Of a stretch of DNA of 61,323 nucleotides, positions 1 to 7,064 are shown one piece after another. The notes beneath the pieces are model-generated. The model saw only the letters and a list, made by a program, of their open reading frames with translations. It did no database searches and was not told where the DNA came from. Positions within the stretch are counted from its first letter, which is position 1. Every line of letters begins with the position of its first letter. The position numbers were made by a program, and so were the translations under genes. This stretch comes from Thalassolituus sp. UBA674 (lineage in GTDB: Bacteria; Pseudomonadota; Gammaproteobacteria; Pseudomonadales; Oceanobacteraceae), in contig DBNK01000005.1 in assembly GCA_002298335.1 (NCBI GenBank), positions 6,159 to 67,481 on the forward strand, in the 5' to 3' direction.

Positions 1-1550
1 CCGGTGGTCATCAGTTTGCTGGTGGTGGCGATGACCGGATAAGGCTCTTCAGGGTCGATGAAGTTATCCAGCTCGGCTTTGCCATCGGTATCGTCACCGG
101 TGATGCGCATAACGTATTTGCGGTTTTTGGCGACCTGCTCAGGGTTGAGGTTGATCAGCAGCTGACGCATGCGTTCGGCGTGGTCGATGTTTTCGCAGAA
201 AACGATGGTTTTCTGCATGGGGTCGGTTTTCTGCAGGTATTCGGTGATGGTCTGGGCGACCAGCTGGGAGCGCTGATCCATCACGATGTTGCGGTCAAAG
301 TCGCGCTGGTTGTAGATACGGTCGTCGATCAGCTGGCCGGTTTTGTCTTTCTGGCCTTTGTTTGGCCGCCAGCCCTGCAGGTCTTTGTCGAAGTCGACCC
401 GTATGACCTTGTACGGGGCCAGATAGCCGTCGTCGATGCCCTGCTTCAGTGAGTAGGTGTAGATGGGTTCACCGAAGTAATGGATGTTCGAGACGTCTTT
501 GGTTTCTTTCGGGGTGGCAGTCAGGCCGATATGAGTAGCAGCATCAAAGTATTCGAGGATGGCGCGCCAGGCTGAGTCTTCAGCAGCACTGCCTCGGTGG
601 CATTCGTCGATAACGATGAGGTCGAAGAAGTCAGGTGAGAACTGTTTGTAGATGTTGCGCTCTTCTTCGGTGCCGCTGAGCGCCTGATACAGCCCCAGAT
701 AAATCTCGAACGAGGTATCGACCTTGTTGACCCTGTCTTTGCCTTTTTTAACGGCTAGTTCCAGTTCAATTTTTTTGCCGTTGCGTTCAACCCCTGCGCC
801 CCGGGGTGAGAGTTTGGCCATGGCACCGGCAAATGGTTTGAAGTCGTTGTTCATGGTCTGGTCGACGAGGATGTTACGGTCGGCCAGAAAGAGAATGCGT
901 TTCTTCTGCTTTGACTTCCACAGCCGCCAGATAATCTGGAAGGCGGTGTAGGTTTTACCGGTGCCGGTGGCCATTACCAGCAGGATTCTGTTTTGCCCTT
1001 TGGCTACGGCCTCAATGGTGCGGTTAATGGCGACCATCTGGTAATAACGGGGGGTGCGGTCGTTGGCGGCTTCGTGATAGGGCTGCGTCATGGCCGCCTG
1101 ACCAGTTGTTGGTATGTCTTTCCAGCGGCAGTAGGCTTCCCACAGGGTTTCTGGGCCGGGCAGCTCTGACAGGGAAACTTCGGTTTCTATCTGCTGGTAA
1201 ATCAGGCCGTGACGGTCATTGATCAGGAAGCTGTCGCCGTTGCTGCTGATGGCAAAGGGCACGTCGAGTTTCTCGGCGTAGGCGAGTGCCTGCTGCATAC
1301 CGTCACCGACTCGGTGCTTGTTGTCTTTGGCTTCGACCACGGCGATGGGCTTGGCCTTTTGATAGCAGAGCACGTAGTCAGCGCGGCGCGGCTGCTGACG
1401 GCTGTGCATGCGGCCACGGACGACGATACGACCGTCACTGACCGAGAATTCTTCGTAGACCTGGGTGTGGATGTTCCATCCTGCACTGACAATGGCCGGG
1501 GTTATGAACTTGGTGCGGATGTCCTGCTCTGTCAGTTGTTTCTTATCCAT
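1..1550 (-). CDS. hsdR: Type I restriction endonuclease R subunit (HsdR), N-terminal part
   Basis: The frame starts at ATG 1550 (MDKKQLTEQD) and stays open for 516 codons to the window edge, so the C-terminus is missing. HsdR is the DNA-translocating and cleaving subunit of type I restriction systems. Residues 1-100 form the HSDR_N nuclease domain with a PD-(D/E)xK pattern (D58, E73-x-K75). A Walker A motif ATGTGKT lies at about 193-200 and a DECH box (VIDECHRG) follows about 90 residues later; a 'GLTATPK' helicase motif is also present. hsdM and hsdS should lie further left, but this is not seen. The gene belongs to the island and is preceded by 325 non-coding bases with four palindromes. 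Confidence 0.92.
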   Translation of the reverse strand, partial: MDKKQLTEQDIRTKFITPAIVSAGWNIHTQVYEEFSVSDGRIVVRGRMHSRQQPRRADYVLCYQKAKPIAVVEAKDNKHRVGDGMQQALAYAEKLDVPFAISSNGDSFLINDRHGLIYQQIETEVSLSELPGPETLWEAYCRWKDIPTTGQAAMTQPYHEAANDRTPRYYQMVAINRTIEAVAKGQNRILLVMATGTGKTYTAFQIIWRLWKSKQKKRILFLADRNILVDQTMNNDFKPFAGAMAKLSPRGAGVERNGKKIELELAVKKGKDRVNKVDTSFEIYLGLYQALSGTEEERNIYKQFSPDFFDLIVIDECHRGSAAEDSAWRAILEYFDAATHIGLTATPKETKDVSNIHYFGEPIYTYSLKQGIDDGYLAPYKVIRVDFDKDLQGWRPNKGQKDKTGQLIDDRIYNQRDFDRNIVMDQRSQLVAQTITEYLQKTDPMQKTIVFCENIDHAERMRQLLINLNPEQVAKNRKYVMRITGDDTDGKAELDNFIDPEEPYPVIATTSKLMTT

Positions 1551-1875
1551 GAAGCCCCGGGCACACGTTGACGGTGTGTTCAGTAAGTAACACTAGTGTC
1601 CCGAAGTGTACTGAAAGGCGCTGGTGGACGGAAGGAAGGAGGGGTAACTGGGATGATCAAGCTTACAAAATGTGAGCGGTCACTCTGATGGTAATTTGAG
1701 TTTGCCCTATTCAGATTATGAATTGAGTCGATTCAGTTTCTGAACTGAGGACGGGTTTGAGCGGTGGTTTGATTACCCGGTTGAGAGGCTTTGAGTTCAG
1801 ATTCTGAACTGATGGACGGTTCTGCTTTGTTCAGAAACTGAATGCCTTATTAGGATTACCATGGGCACTTCTTAC
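1551..1875. other. Intergenic region upstream of hsdR
   Basis: No gene is seen in these 325 bases. They contain the presumed hsdR promoter region and four copies of a 13-bp palindromic box TTCAGN3(C/A)TGAA, listed separately. A CACTAGTG palindrome lies near 1592. Confidence 0.7.
1710..1842. repeat. Four TTCAG-N3-CTGAA palindromic boxes
   Basis: Boxes lie at 1710-1722 (TTCAGATTATGAA), 1732-1744 (TTCAGTTTCTGAA), 1796-1808 (TTCAGATTCTGAA) and 1830-1842 (TTCAGAAACTGAA). Three are perfect TTCAG/CTGAA palindromes and one has a single mismatch; the first three are followed by (C/T)TGA. They sit between the 141-aa helix-turn-helix gene and hsdR. Repeated palindromes in such a place are typical of a regulator's operators or of replication iterons; which of the two cannot be told from sequence. 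Confidence 0.8.
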
Positions 1876-2301
1876 TCAACTTCTCTCAATGCTGAAGCAG
1901 CGGGGTGGGGTGATGGTGGCAGCCACGTCTAATTTGCCGCCGCAGTCGTTGATGGGCTCCCACGTCAGTGCGTACAGGCTGCAGGTGCCGCCGGGATTCT
2001 GGAACCGGCCAGCGCGTGTCTCGATGATGAGGTTTCTTTCCAGCAATTCTTTTTTGGCTTTGTTCAGTGTTTCTGGGGAATTAAAGCCCCATTGCTCTTT
2101 CATTACTTTGAAGGGGGCAGACAGGTCGCCATTGTTCTTGCCCCGGTAGTAGTAAGCCAGTATCAGCAACAGGTTGCGGGCATTGGGTGAGAGGGCCCTG
2201 AAATCAGGGCTCTCCATGACGTTGCGCGGGATGCCGGCAAAACTTCGTCGGGTCGCGTTTTTGCCCGTCAGTTTTCCGGCTTTGCTGTTGCTGGCTGCCA
2301 T
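1876..2301 (-). CDS. Small winged-helix-like island protein
   Basis: This 141-aa protein is basic at its N-terminus and has a region (about residues 35-100) that reads like a winged helix: a helix rich in leucines after 'SPNARNLLL', then 'FNSPETLNKAKKELLERNLI', which resembles a recognition helix and wing. Proteins of this general kind occur in P4-like satellites and integrative islands, often called replication or helix-turn-helix proteins. It ends the alpA-orf95-orf141 operon, 4 bp after the preceding gene, and lies just before the palindrome cluster. A role in binding those boxes is only a guess. Confidence 0.65.
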   Translation of the reverse strand: MAASNSKAGKLTGKNATRRSFAGIPRNVMESPDFRALSPNARNLLLILAYYYRGKNNGDLSAPFKVMKEQWGFNSPETLNKAKKELLERNLIIETRAGRFQNPGGTCSLYALTWEPINDCGGKLDVAATITPPRCFSIERS

Positions 2302-2305
2302 GTGC

Positions 2306-2593
2306 TCAGTATGTCCCGTCGTTGGCTGATTTCATCAGAAACTCAATGCGCTCACGCATAGGTGGTGTGAGTGTGTTGATTACAGAATCCCGGTCTAAAA
2401 CCAAATAGCGGGCGTGTGTGCCGCCTAGGTGAGGTTCGTCGACCGTTTTGATGGATGCGCCTGCGCGGCGCAGCTCATGGATGACGGTGGACAGGCGGGT
2501 ATGCCGGTAACTGGCGATGGCCTCCCAGCTGGATATCTGACCCCGCTGGATCAGGTGGACGATGATGTGTTCTTTCTTGGTGAAGCGTTTCAT
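2306..2593 (-). CDS. Small helix-turn-helix island protein
   Basis: The product is a 95-aa protein starting MKRFTKKEH. Residues 5-55 look like a winged-helix/helix-turn-helix fold: 'HIIVHLIQRGQISSWEAIASY' followed by 'RLSTVIHELRRAGASI', which is the pattern of small DNA-binding proteins that couple strand-wise conditional start to a recognition helix. The start codon overlaps the stop of the AlpA-like gene by 4 bp (ATGA), so the two are translationally coupled. No precise family is recognised. Confidence 0.65.
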   Translation of the reverse strand: MKRFTKKEHIIVHLIQRGQISSWEAIASYRHTRLSTVIHELRRAGASIKTVDEPHLGGTHARYLVLDRDSVINTLTPPMRERIEFLMKSANDGTY

Positions 2594-2817
2594 GCGACAC
2601 CTCCGGCCTTCTTGCGTGAGGCGCTTATCCGGCTGTCGATCCAGTCGTTAATTTCAGATTCAACCCAGGCGGATGCGCGGGCTCCGAGTTTGACCGGGGC
2701 GGGGAAGGTGCCTTCCTGAATCATGGCGTGGGCCTGAGAGCGGCAGATACCGACGCGTGGCTGGACGTCTTTCCAGCGCAGCAGACGTGGTTGAGTTGCT
2801 TGGTTGGTGCTGGTCAT
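2590..2817 (-). CDS. AlpA-family transcriptional regulator
   Basis: This 75-aa protein has the AlpA/excisionase-like MerR-type helix-turn-helix: 'LLRWKDVQPRVGICRSQAHAM' then 'GTFPAPVKLGARASAWVESE' and 'INDWIDSRI'. AlpA proteins activate or repress integrase and excision in P4-like prophages. It heads a three-gene operon (4-bp overlap with the next gene). Two abutting palindromes with a GAATATTC core lie 67-88 bp upstream of its start and are candidate operators. Confidence 0.85.
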   Translation of the reverse strand: MTSTNQATQPRLLRWKDVQPRVGICRSQAHAMIQEGTFPAPVKLGARASAWVESEINDWIDSRISASRKKAGGVA

Positions 2818-2883
2818 TGATCGCCTCCTGTGGGCGTTGTTGGGGCACAGGAGGGATTAAAAGTGATGGTGAGTAAATGTTTT

Positions 2884-2905
2884 GGAATATTCCGAGAATA
2901 TTCTC
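2884..2905. promoter_or_regulatory. Paired GAATATTC palindromes upstream of alpA
   Basis: GGAATATTCC (2884-2893) and GAGAATATTCTC (2894-2905) are perfect 10-bp and 12-bp palindromes lying end to end, sharing the core GAATATTC. They sit upstream of the AlpA-like gene and overlap the stop codon of the 77-aa gene. Position and symmetry suggest an operator bound by a dimer pair; the regulator is unknown. Confidence 0.6.
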
Positions 2906-3137
2906 AGTCTGGATTTGTAAGGTATTTCCTTAGCGTCTTGATATCACAGGGTATGTCCCCATGCTCTTCTTCCATCCGATCAATAATTTCTCTGAGCTGA
3001 GCCGTAGTTGGGCTGTCATCCAGTTCTTCGGTGATGCAGAGTGCGAGAGCTCGGGCAGTTTTGATCATTTTATTCTTGGTTTTTGTTGACAGTGTAGAAC
3101 TGCTTGAAGCTGTCGTAATGTCTGATTCATTCTTCAA
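2904..3137 (-). CDS. Uncharacterised 77-aa island protein
   Basis: The start overlaps the stop of the 271-aa gene by 4 bp (ATGA), so it is very probably translated as part of the int operon. The N-terminal 25 residues are Ser/Thr-rich and low-complexity. The C-terminal half is predicted helical and acidic ('AQLREIIDRMEEEHGD'), ending 'IKTLRKYLTNPD', which may be a short helix-turn-helix. The family is not recognised. Base composition is AT-rich like its upstream neighbour. Confidence 0.65.
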   Translation of the reverse strand: MKNESDITTASSSSTLSTKTKNKMIKTARALALCITEELDDSPTTAQLREIIDRMEEEHGDIPCDIKTLRKYLTNPD

Positions 3138-3949
3138 ATTAGATATGAAATCAGTAACACTTCATTCCTGTAAACAAAGAATGAATCCTCTGGGATTCCG
3201 CATGGAATTGTATCTGGTGCTTTAGTCTTTTCTTCCTGTTCTTCAGATTCTTCGTCTTCGTCTTCGTCTTCGTCTTCGTCTTTAATGTGATGGCGATCAA
3301 GAAATGAGTTGGCATACTCAACCAGTTGAAACCACTTACCATTCAAGTCTTTAACCCAGTTGCCTTCAAGGGTCACATCGGTGATGGTTCTCTTAAACTT
3401 AAGTTTCCATAATAGCTCTTGTTTAATATCAAGCTTGTTGGATCCTATGAGCGGGAAGTCATAAAGCCCTTGGAGGCCGTAAACTTCATATTTCATAGTT
3501 TCAATTATTGTGTCTCCGTCATCTGGCTGGGTTCCCTTAAAATGAATACTGATGTCTAGTTCGTTACCTTCTTTAGCTAATTTTATCAGCTTCTCTTGTC
3601 CTTCAAGAGGTATCCCATTGTCATCATCAGCAAACAGATTGCGAAAGGTTTTGGTGATGTCGGTAGCATCTATATGTTTGAATTTTGCATTTAAAGGTAA
3701 CCCAAATGATCTAAATACATTTATGCTTGGGTGTTTGACGATTAGTAAAATGCTTGCTTCTGACGTAGTCTTCTCGATGGCTTCCATTCCAAGTATTGTA
3801 TTGGGGAAATATATGCTGATTGGTAATTTATTATCTAATGAAAGTTGGAATAGATCAGAAGGTTTGACTTTTTCAGATATAAATTTGCTCACTAATTGAG
3901 CAGCTTCTTTAGGGGTGAACCATTGTTTGATCTTTGAAAACTTTTCCAC
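3134..3949 (-). CDS. Uncharacterised 271-aa protein in the integrase operon
   Basis: The gene starts on the base after the integrase stop, so it is almost certainly cotranscribed with int. The N-terminus ('WFTPKEAAQLVS') reads like a helix-turn-helix-type 'AA' motif followed by a short beta segment 'LPISIYFPN'. A second ordered part ('GKWFQLVEYANSFLDRH') is followed by an acidic low-complexity tract coded by five perfect GACGAA hexamers (TTCGTC on the plus strand, 3251-3280), and the protein ends 'IPEDSFFVYRNEVLLIS'. That last pattern is common at the C-terminus of hypothetical proteins on mobile elements. No membrane segment and no known catalytic motif are seen. The gene is clearly AT-richer than the core genome. 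Confidence 0.75.
   Translation of the reverse strand: MEKFSKIKQWFTPKEAAQLVSKFISEKVKPSDLFQLSLDNKLPISIYFPNTILGMEAIEKTTSEASILLIVKHPSINVFRSFGLPLNAKFKHIDATDITKTFRNLFADDDNGIPLEGQEKLIKLAKEGNELDISIHFKGTQPDDGDTIIETMKYEVYGLQGLYDFPLIGSNKLDIKQELLWKLKFKRTITDVTLEGNWVKDLNGKWFQLVEYANSFLDRHHIKDEDEDEDEDEESEEQEEKTKAPDTIPCGIPEDSFFVYRNEVLLISYLI
3251..3280. repeat. Hexanucleotide repeat (TTCGTC)x5 in the 271-aa gene
   Basis: Five perfect tandem copies of TTCGTC encode an Asp-Glu tract on the minus strand. Unit length is a multiple of three, so copy-number change would lengthen or shorten the acidic linker without breaking the frame. Confidence 0.9.
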
Positions 3950-5119
3950 CTACTCACCATCTCCTAAGATTTTTCTCTCCCACCACTCCAGCATCTCTCT
4001 GCGCTCTTCCAGATAATCAGCCCGGTTGTACGCCTTTCTGACCTGATTGCGCTCTTCATGCGCCAGCTGTTTTTCAATGACGTCAGCGCGGAACCCAGCT
4101 TCGTTCAGAACGGTTGAAGCCGTTGCCCTAAGACCGTGGGTGGTGGTGTGTTCCTGATACCCGATGCGCTTAATCAGTACCAGAAACGCATTCTCAGATA
4201 AAGGCTTGCTGATGCTGTTGGGGCTGCGCACTACATATCGGCCATGGCCTGTGTGCTGGTGGAGTTGTTTCAGAACCTCTAGAGCCCGTGGGCTGAGTGG
4301 CACCAGATGATCATTGCGCATCTTCATGCGCGCGGCGGGGATGCTCCAGAGGCGCTTTTCAAAGTCGATCTCATCCCAGGTAGCAAAGCGGACTTCACCC
4401 GTGCGGGTCATGGTAAGCATCAACAGCTCAAGGCCAAGCTTTACGATGGGGTGAGCGGTGTCTTTTTTTATAGCACCGAAAAACTCCGGCATCATGCTCA
4501 TAGGCAGACTGCGCTGGTGGTTTGCCGGAGGCAGAGCTTTCAGGGCGTGGATTACTCCGGTTGCCGGGTTGTGCTCGGCAATGCCTTCGGCGATGGCGAA
4601 AGTGAAGACCTGCTGGATGTAGGTGCGGCACTTGCGGGTTGTTTCTCTGACGCCATCGTCTTCCATCAGGCGCAGTACTCTCAACACGTCGGCGTTACTG
4701 ATACCGTCTATTGGTTTGCTGCCAAGGTGAGGGAATACCCGGCTTTCCATCATCTGGCTGATTTTCAGGGCGTAACGTGGTGTCCAGCGGGGGAGGTTGT
4801 TCTGGTGCCAGCGCCGGGCGACCGATTCAAAGTCGTGCTGGTGGTCGGCTGTGGTCTGTTTACGCCTCTGGGCGCTGGGGTCTTCACCCTGGCGTAACTG
4901 CTGTTTGAGTTCGTCACGCTTTACCCGGGCTTCTTTGAGGCTGACTGTGGGGTACACGCCCAGTGACAGCTGCTTCTCTTTGCCGTCGAGCAGGTACTTC
5001 TGCCGCCAGTATTTCGCACCATTCTTTCTGACCAGCAGGAACAGGCCCTTTTCGTCGAAGAGCTTGTAGTCCTTGTCCTTTGGCTGGGCATTCTTGACCG
5101 TAACGTTGGTAAGGGGCAT
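3950..5119 (-). CDS. int: P4-type tyrosine integrase
   Basis: This 389-aa integrase has the usual length of P4/DUF4102-type enzymes. Residues 1-85 form the N-terminal arm-binding domain ('MPLTNVTVKNAQPKDKDYKL', 'LGVYPTVSLKEAR'), followed by a SAM-like core-binding domain and the catalytic domain. The catalytic residues can be read: R239 in TRTGE, H328-x-x-R331 in HGLR, H354 in LAHEERN and the nucleophile Y364 in AYNRADY. It catalyses integration and excision at the adjacent tRNA-Arg 3' end. Its start lies about 170 bp from the tRNA, with inverted repeats in between. All catalytic residues are intact, so it may be active. Confidence 0.96.
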   Translation of the reverse strand: MPLTNVTVKNAQPKDKDYKLFDEKGLFLLVRKNGAKYWRQKYLLDGKEKQLSLGVYPTVSLKEARVKRDELKQQLRQGEDPSAQRRKQTTADHQHDFESVARRWHQNNLPRWTPRYALKISQMMESRVFPHLGSKPIDGISNADVLRVLRLMEDDGVRETTRKCRTYIQQVFTFAIAEGIAEHNPATGVIHALKALPPANHQRSLPMSMMPEFFGAIKKDTAHPIVKLGLELLMLTMTRTGEVRFATWDEIDFEKRLWSIPAARMKMRNDHLVPLSPRALEVLKQLHQHTGHGRYVVRSPNSISKPLSENAFLVLIKRIGYQEHTTTHGLRATASTVLNEAGFRADVIEKQLAHEERNQVRKAYNRADYLEERREMLEWWERKILGDGE

Positions 5120-5130
5120 GGCCTGTCCTT

Positions 5131-5176
5131 GGGGTAACTTTTGATGGTCGAACTCAAGTACCCCGTAAGTTACCCC
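5131..5176. repeat. Inverted GGGGTAACTT/AAGTTACCCC repeats beside int
   Basis: A perfect 10-bp inverted repeat (5131-5140 and 5167-5176) lies between int and the tRNA, with a shorter related box CAAGTACCCC at 5155-5164. Such repeats next to P4-type integrases commonly serve as arm-type integrase sites; here that is an inference from position. Confidence 0.55.
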
Positions 5177-5290
5177 GGATGGTATTAGGATGTAAACGGA
5201 TGAATCTGGATGCTACTGAACATTTTGCCCAGTATTAATGGGGTTTTCAGTGGGATTTGTGATGTCTTTGGAAGGTGCTGAAAAAAGCAG

Positions 5291-5366
<76 letters not shown>

Positions 5367-5428
5367 ACTGGGCCGCATTCTAGCGGCATGTGACAAACCT
5401 GTCAGCCTCAGTCTTTGCGATGAGTTAA

Positions 5429-6178
5429 TCAGAGGGTGAGGTCGTTTTTCTGGACTTCCTGCAGACGCCGTTCTTCCCACTGGAATTCAGTAATCAGACG
5501 GTCAATGAAACGTTGCGAGGCGGGAGATGTGCTGAGAATCGCGAAGCCACAGGTGGTGTGGCCTTCTTTGGTGAGCAGGACGTGGCGGGCTTCCAGCGTC
5601 GCATGGATGCTGTTCTCCCGGGTAAAGCGCAGTTGTGCTGCCGGAAATGTGTGCTGATCTTCCAGGCGTTTTTTGATGTTGCTTTCGAATTCGGCTTTGA
5701 AGCCATTGCAGGAGATATCATGCAGGTGGCCGCAGATCTCTTCGCCGTCATCGGCCATGTGCAGGATGACGTTAATTTCATGGGCGGGTGGGATCTGTAC
5801 GCGGTAGGCGTTGCGTCGCTGCAGATAGAAAACTTCTTTTGGCAGTTCGGCACGGTATTGCTGATTATCCGGCTGATAGCGCAGGCGGCCATCAAGACGG
5901 AAGCTGATGTGTACGCCCTGGCTTTTGCACTCAACGGTGAAGCGTTTGCCGCTGCGGATCAGGTCGTTACCAAAGTCCGGGATCACTTTGTCCAGGAAAA
6001 AGCTGTTGTTCTTGAGGCTTGTCTGGGTGATTGCGGAGTGGAAATCCTGCTCGCTGCCGTCAATGATGATACGGACGGCACTTTCCATCAGGACGATTTT
6101 ACGGATGGCACCATACACGTCTTCCGGCGTTTTCAGCAGGTGCTCATCGCGGATTGCTTCTTCTTGCAGCCCGGTCAC
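5429..6178 (-). CDS. ycgR: Flagellar brake protein YcgR (c-di-GMP-binding PilZ)
   Basis: The 249-aa protein has an N-terminal YcgR domain (residues 1-115) and a C-terminal PilZ domain with the c-di-GMP signature RRNAYR at 121-126 and DISCNG at 154-159. When loaded with c-di-GMP, YcgR-type proteins bind the flagellar motor and slow it. The gene is last in the flgA-flgM-flgN-ycgR series, overlapping the flgN stop by 4 bp, an arrangement also known from Pseudomonas (flgZ). Both binding motifs are intact. Confidence 0.93.
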   Translation of the reverse strand: MTGLQEEAIRDEHLLKTPEDVYGAIRKIVLMESAVRIIIDGSEQDFHSAITQTSLKNNSFFLDKVIPDFGNDLIRSGKRFTVECKSQGVHISFRLDGRLRYQPDNQQYRAELPKEVFYLQRRNAYRVQIPPAHEINVILHMADDGEEICGHLHDISCNGFKAEFESNIKKRLEDQHTFPAAQLRFTRENSIHATLEARHVLLTKEGHTTCGFAILSTSPASQRFIDRLITEFQWEERRLQEVQKNDLTL

Positions 6179-6645
6179 GCACGGATCCCCCGGAAGCGGG
6201 CATTCACTGAGCGTGTCTGGCCCTGTTGATCGTAGAGTCCGGTTTCCTGCTGACGTCCGAGCAGGATGCTGAGTTTGCGGCGGGTGCGCTGGCCTAAAGC
6301 CAGGACCAGTTCGCTGAGACGGGCGGTGAGTTTCTGATTCTGATGATATTGTTGCTGGAGGTCATGCCAGAGGCCGGCAATTTCCTCATCAGCGGTAACG
6401 CTTTGCCACTCTTTGCCATTCTGATCGGGGAGAAGTCCTGCGGCTTTCATCCATTCCAGACGGCCGCTGGCGGCTTTCTGAAGCTCGTTGAGGAGGTTCT
6501 GGCGGAGGGGAGTGAGGGCCTCCAGCTCGCGTATATCCTGCTGGCTGATGCAGTCCAGCTCCTGTTGCAGGACGTGGCAGAGTTGTTGGTTAATATCCAG
6601 CTCGGAAGACAGTAACCGTGCAAATCTGTTTGTATCCTGTGTCAT
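6175..6645 (-). CDS. flgN: Flagellar export chaperone FlgN
   Basis: This 156-aa, mostly helical protein shows the FlgN pattern: 'LDINQQLCHVLQQELDCISQ' then 'LEALTPLRQNLLNEL' and a C-terminal helix 'NQKLTARLSELVLALGQRTRRKLSIL'. FlgN binds the hook-filament junction proteins FlgK and FlgL and delivers them to the export gate. It lies 13 bp after flgM and is followed by ycgR with a 4-bp overlap. FlgK and FlgL themselves are not in the window. Confidence 0.9.
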   Translation of the reverse strand: MTQDTNRFARLLSSELDINQQLCHVLQQELDCISQQDIRELEALTPLRQNLLNELQKAASGRLEWMKAAGLLPDQNGKEWQSVTADEEIAGLWHDLQQQYHQNQKLTARLSELVLALGQRTRRKLSILLGRQQETGLYDQQGQTRSVNARFRGIRA

Positions 6646-6658
6646 AACGGCCCCGCAA

Positions 6659-6973
6659 TCAGAAGTTAAGATTCTCCTCGAAATCCAGCATTTTTCCTGC
6701 CAACTTCTGATAGTCGATCTTGTACTCGCCTTTTTCGATGGACGAGCGGATGCGTTCGACGGTTGCGTCGTCGATGTCAGGCATCTCTTTTACTTCTGCT
6801 TCGATCTGCTGAATGCTTTTGCTGCTGGCACTCAGTTTGACCTGGTCCGTAAAGGTTGCGGATTCCCGCGCCTTGGTTTCATTGGGTTTGCCTTCCGGGG
6901 CGGGTTTGTTGACCGCCTCGTTCCGGCCCCGACTGTTGGCGTCGAGCCCATTGGTGAATTTGTTGATGTTCAT
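6659..6973 (-). CDS. flgM: Anti-sigma-28 factor FlgM
   Basis: The short protein has a disordered, polar N-terminus and the conserved C-terminal FlgM helices: 'DQVKLSASS', 'EVKEMPDIDDATVERIRSSI', 'GEYKIDYQKLAGKMLDFE'. FlgM holds FliA (sigma-28) inactive until it is exported through a finished hook. I chose the start MNINKF at 6973 (or the adjacent ATG at 6976) because GGAG lies 5-8 nt upstream; an in-frame ATG at 6994 would add seven residues but has a more distant ribosome site. A sigma-28 promoter precedes the gene. Confidence 0.93.
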   Translation of the reverse strand: MNINKFTNGLDANSRGRNEAVNKPAPEGKPNETKARESATFTDQVKLSASSKSIQQIEAEVKEMPDIDDATVERIRSSIEKGEYKIDYQKLAGKMLDFEENLNF

Positions 6974-7021
6974 CATCAGATCTCCGAGCTTCATATCAGT
7001 ATATACACTCCTGCATTGTAG

Positions 7022-7048
7022 TTATCGACCGTTCTTTTCATGACTTTA
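7022..7048 (-). promoter_or_regulatory. Sigma-28 (FliA) promoter of flgM
   Basis: On the minus strand, TAAAGTCA (7048-7041), an 11-nt spacer and GTCGATAA (7029-7022) match the FliA consensus TAAAGTTT-N11-GCCGATAA at 13 of 16 positions with exact spacing. It lies in the gap between flgA and flgM, so flgMN(-ycgR) can be made by FliA independently of flgA, giving the classical feedback loop. Confidence 0.88.
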
Positions 7049-7064
7049 ATTTTTTTTCAGTTTG

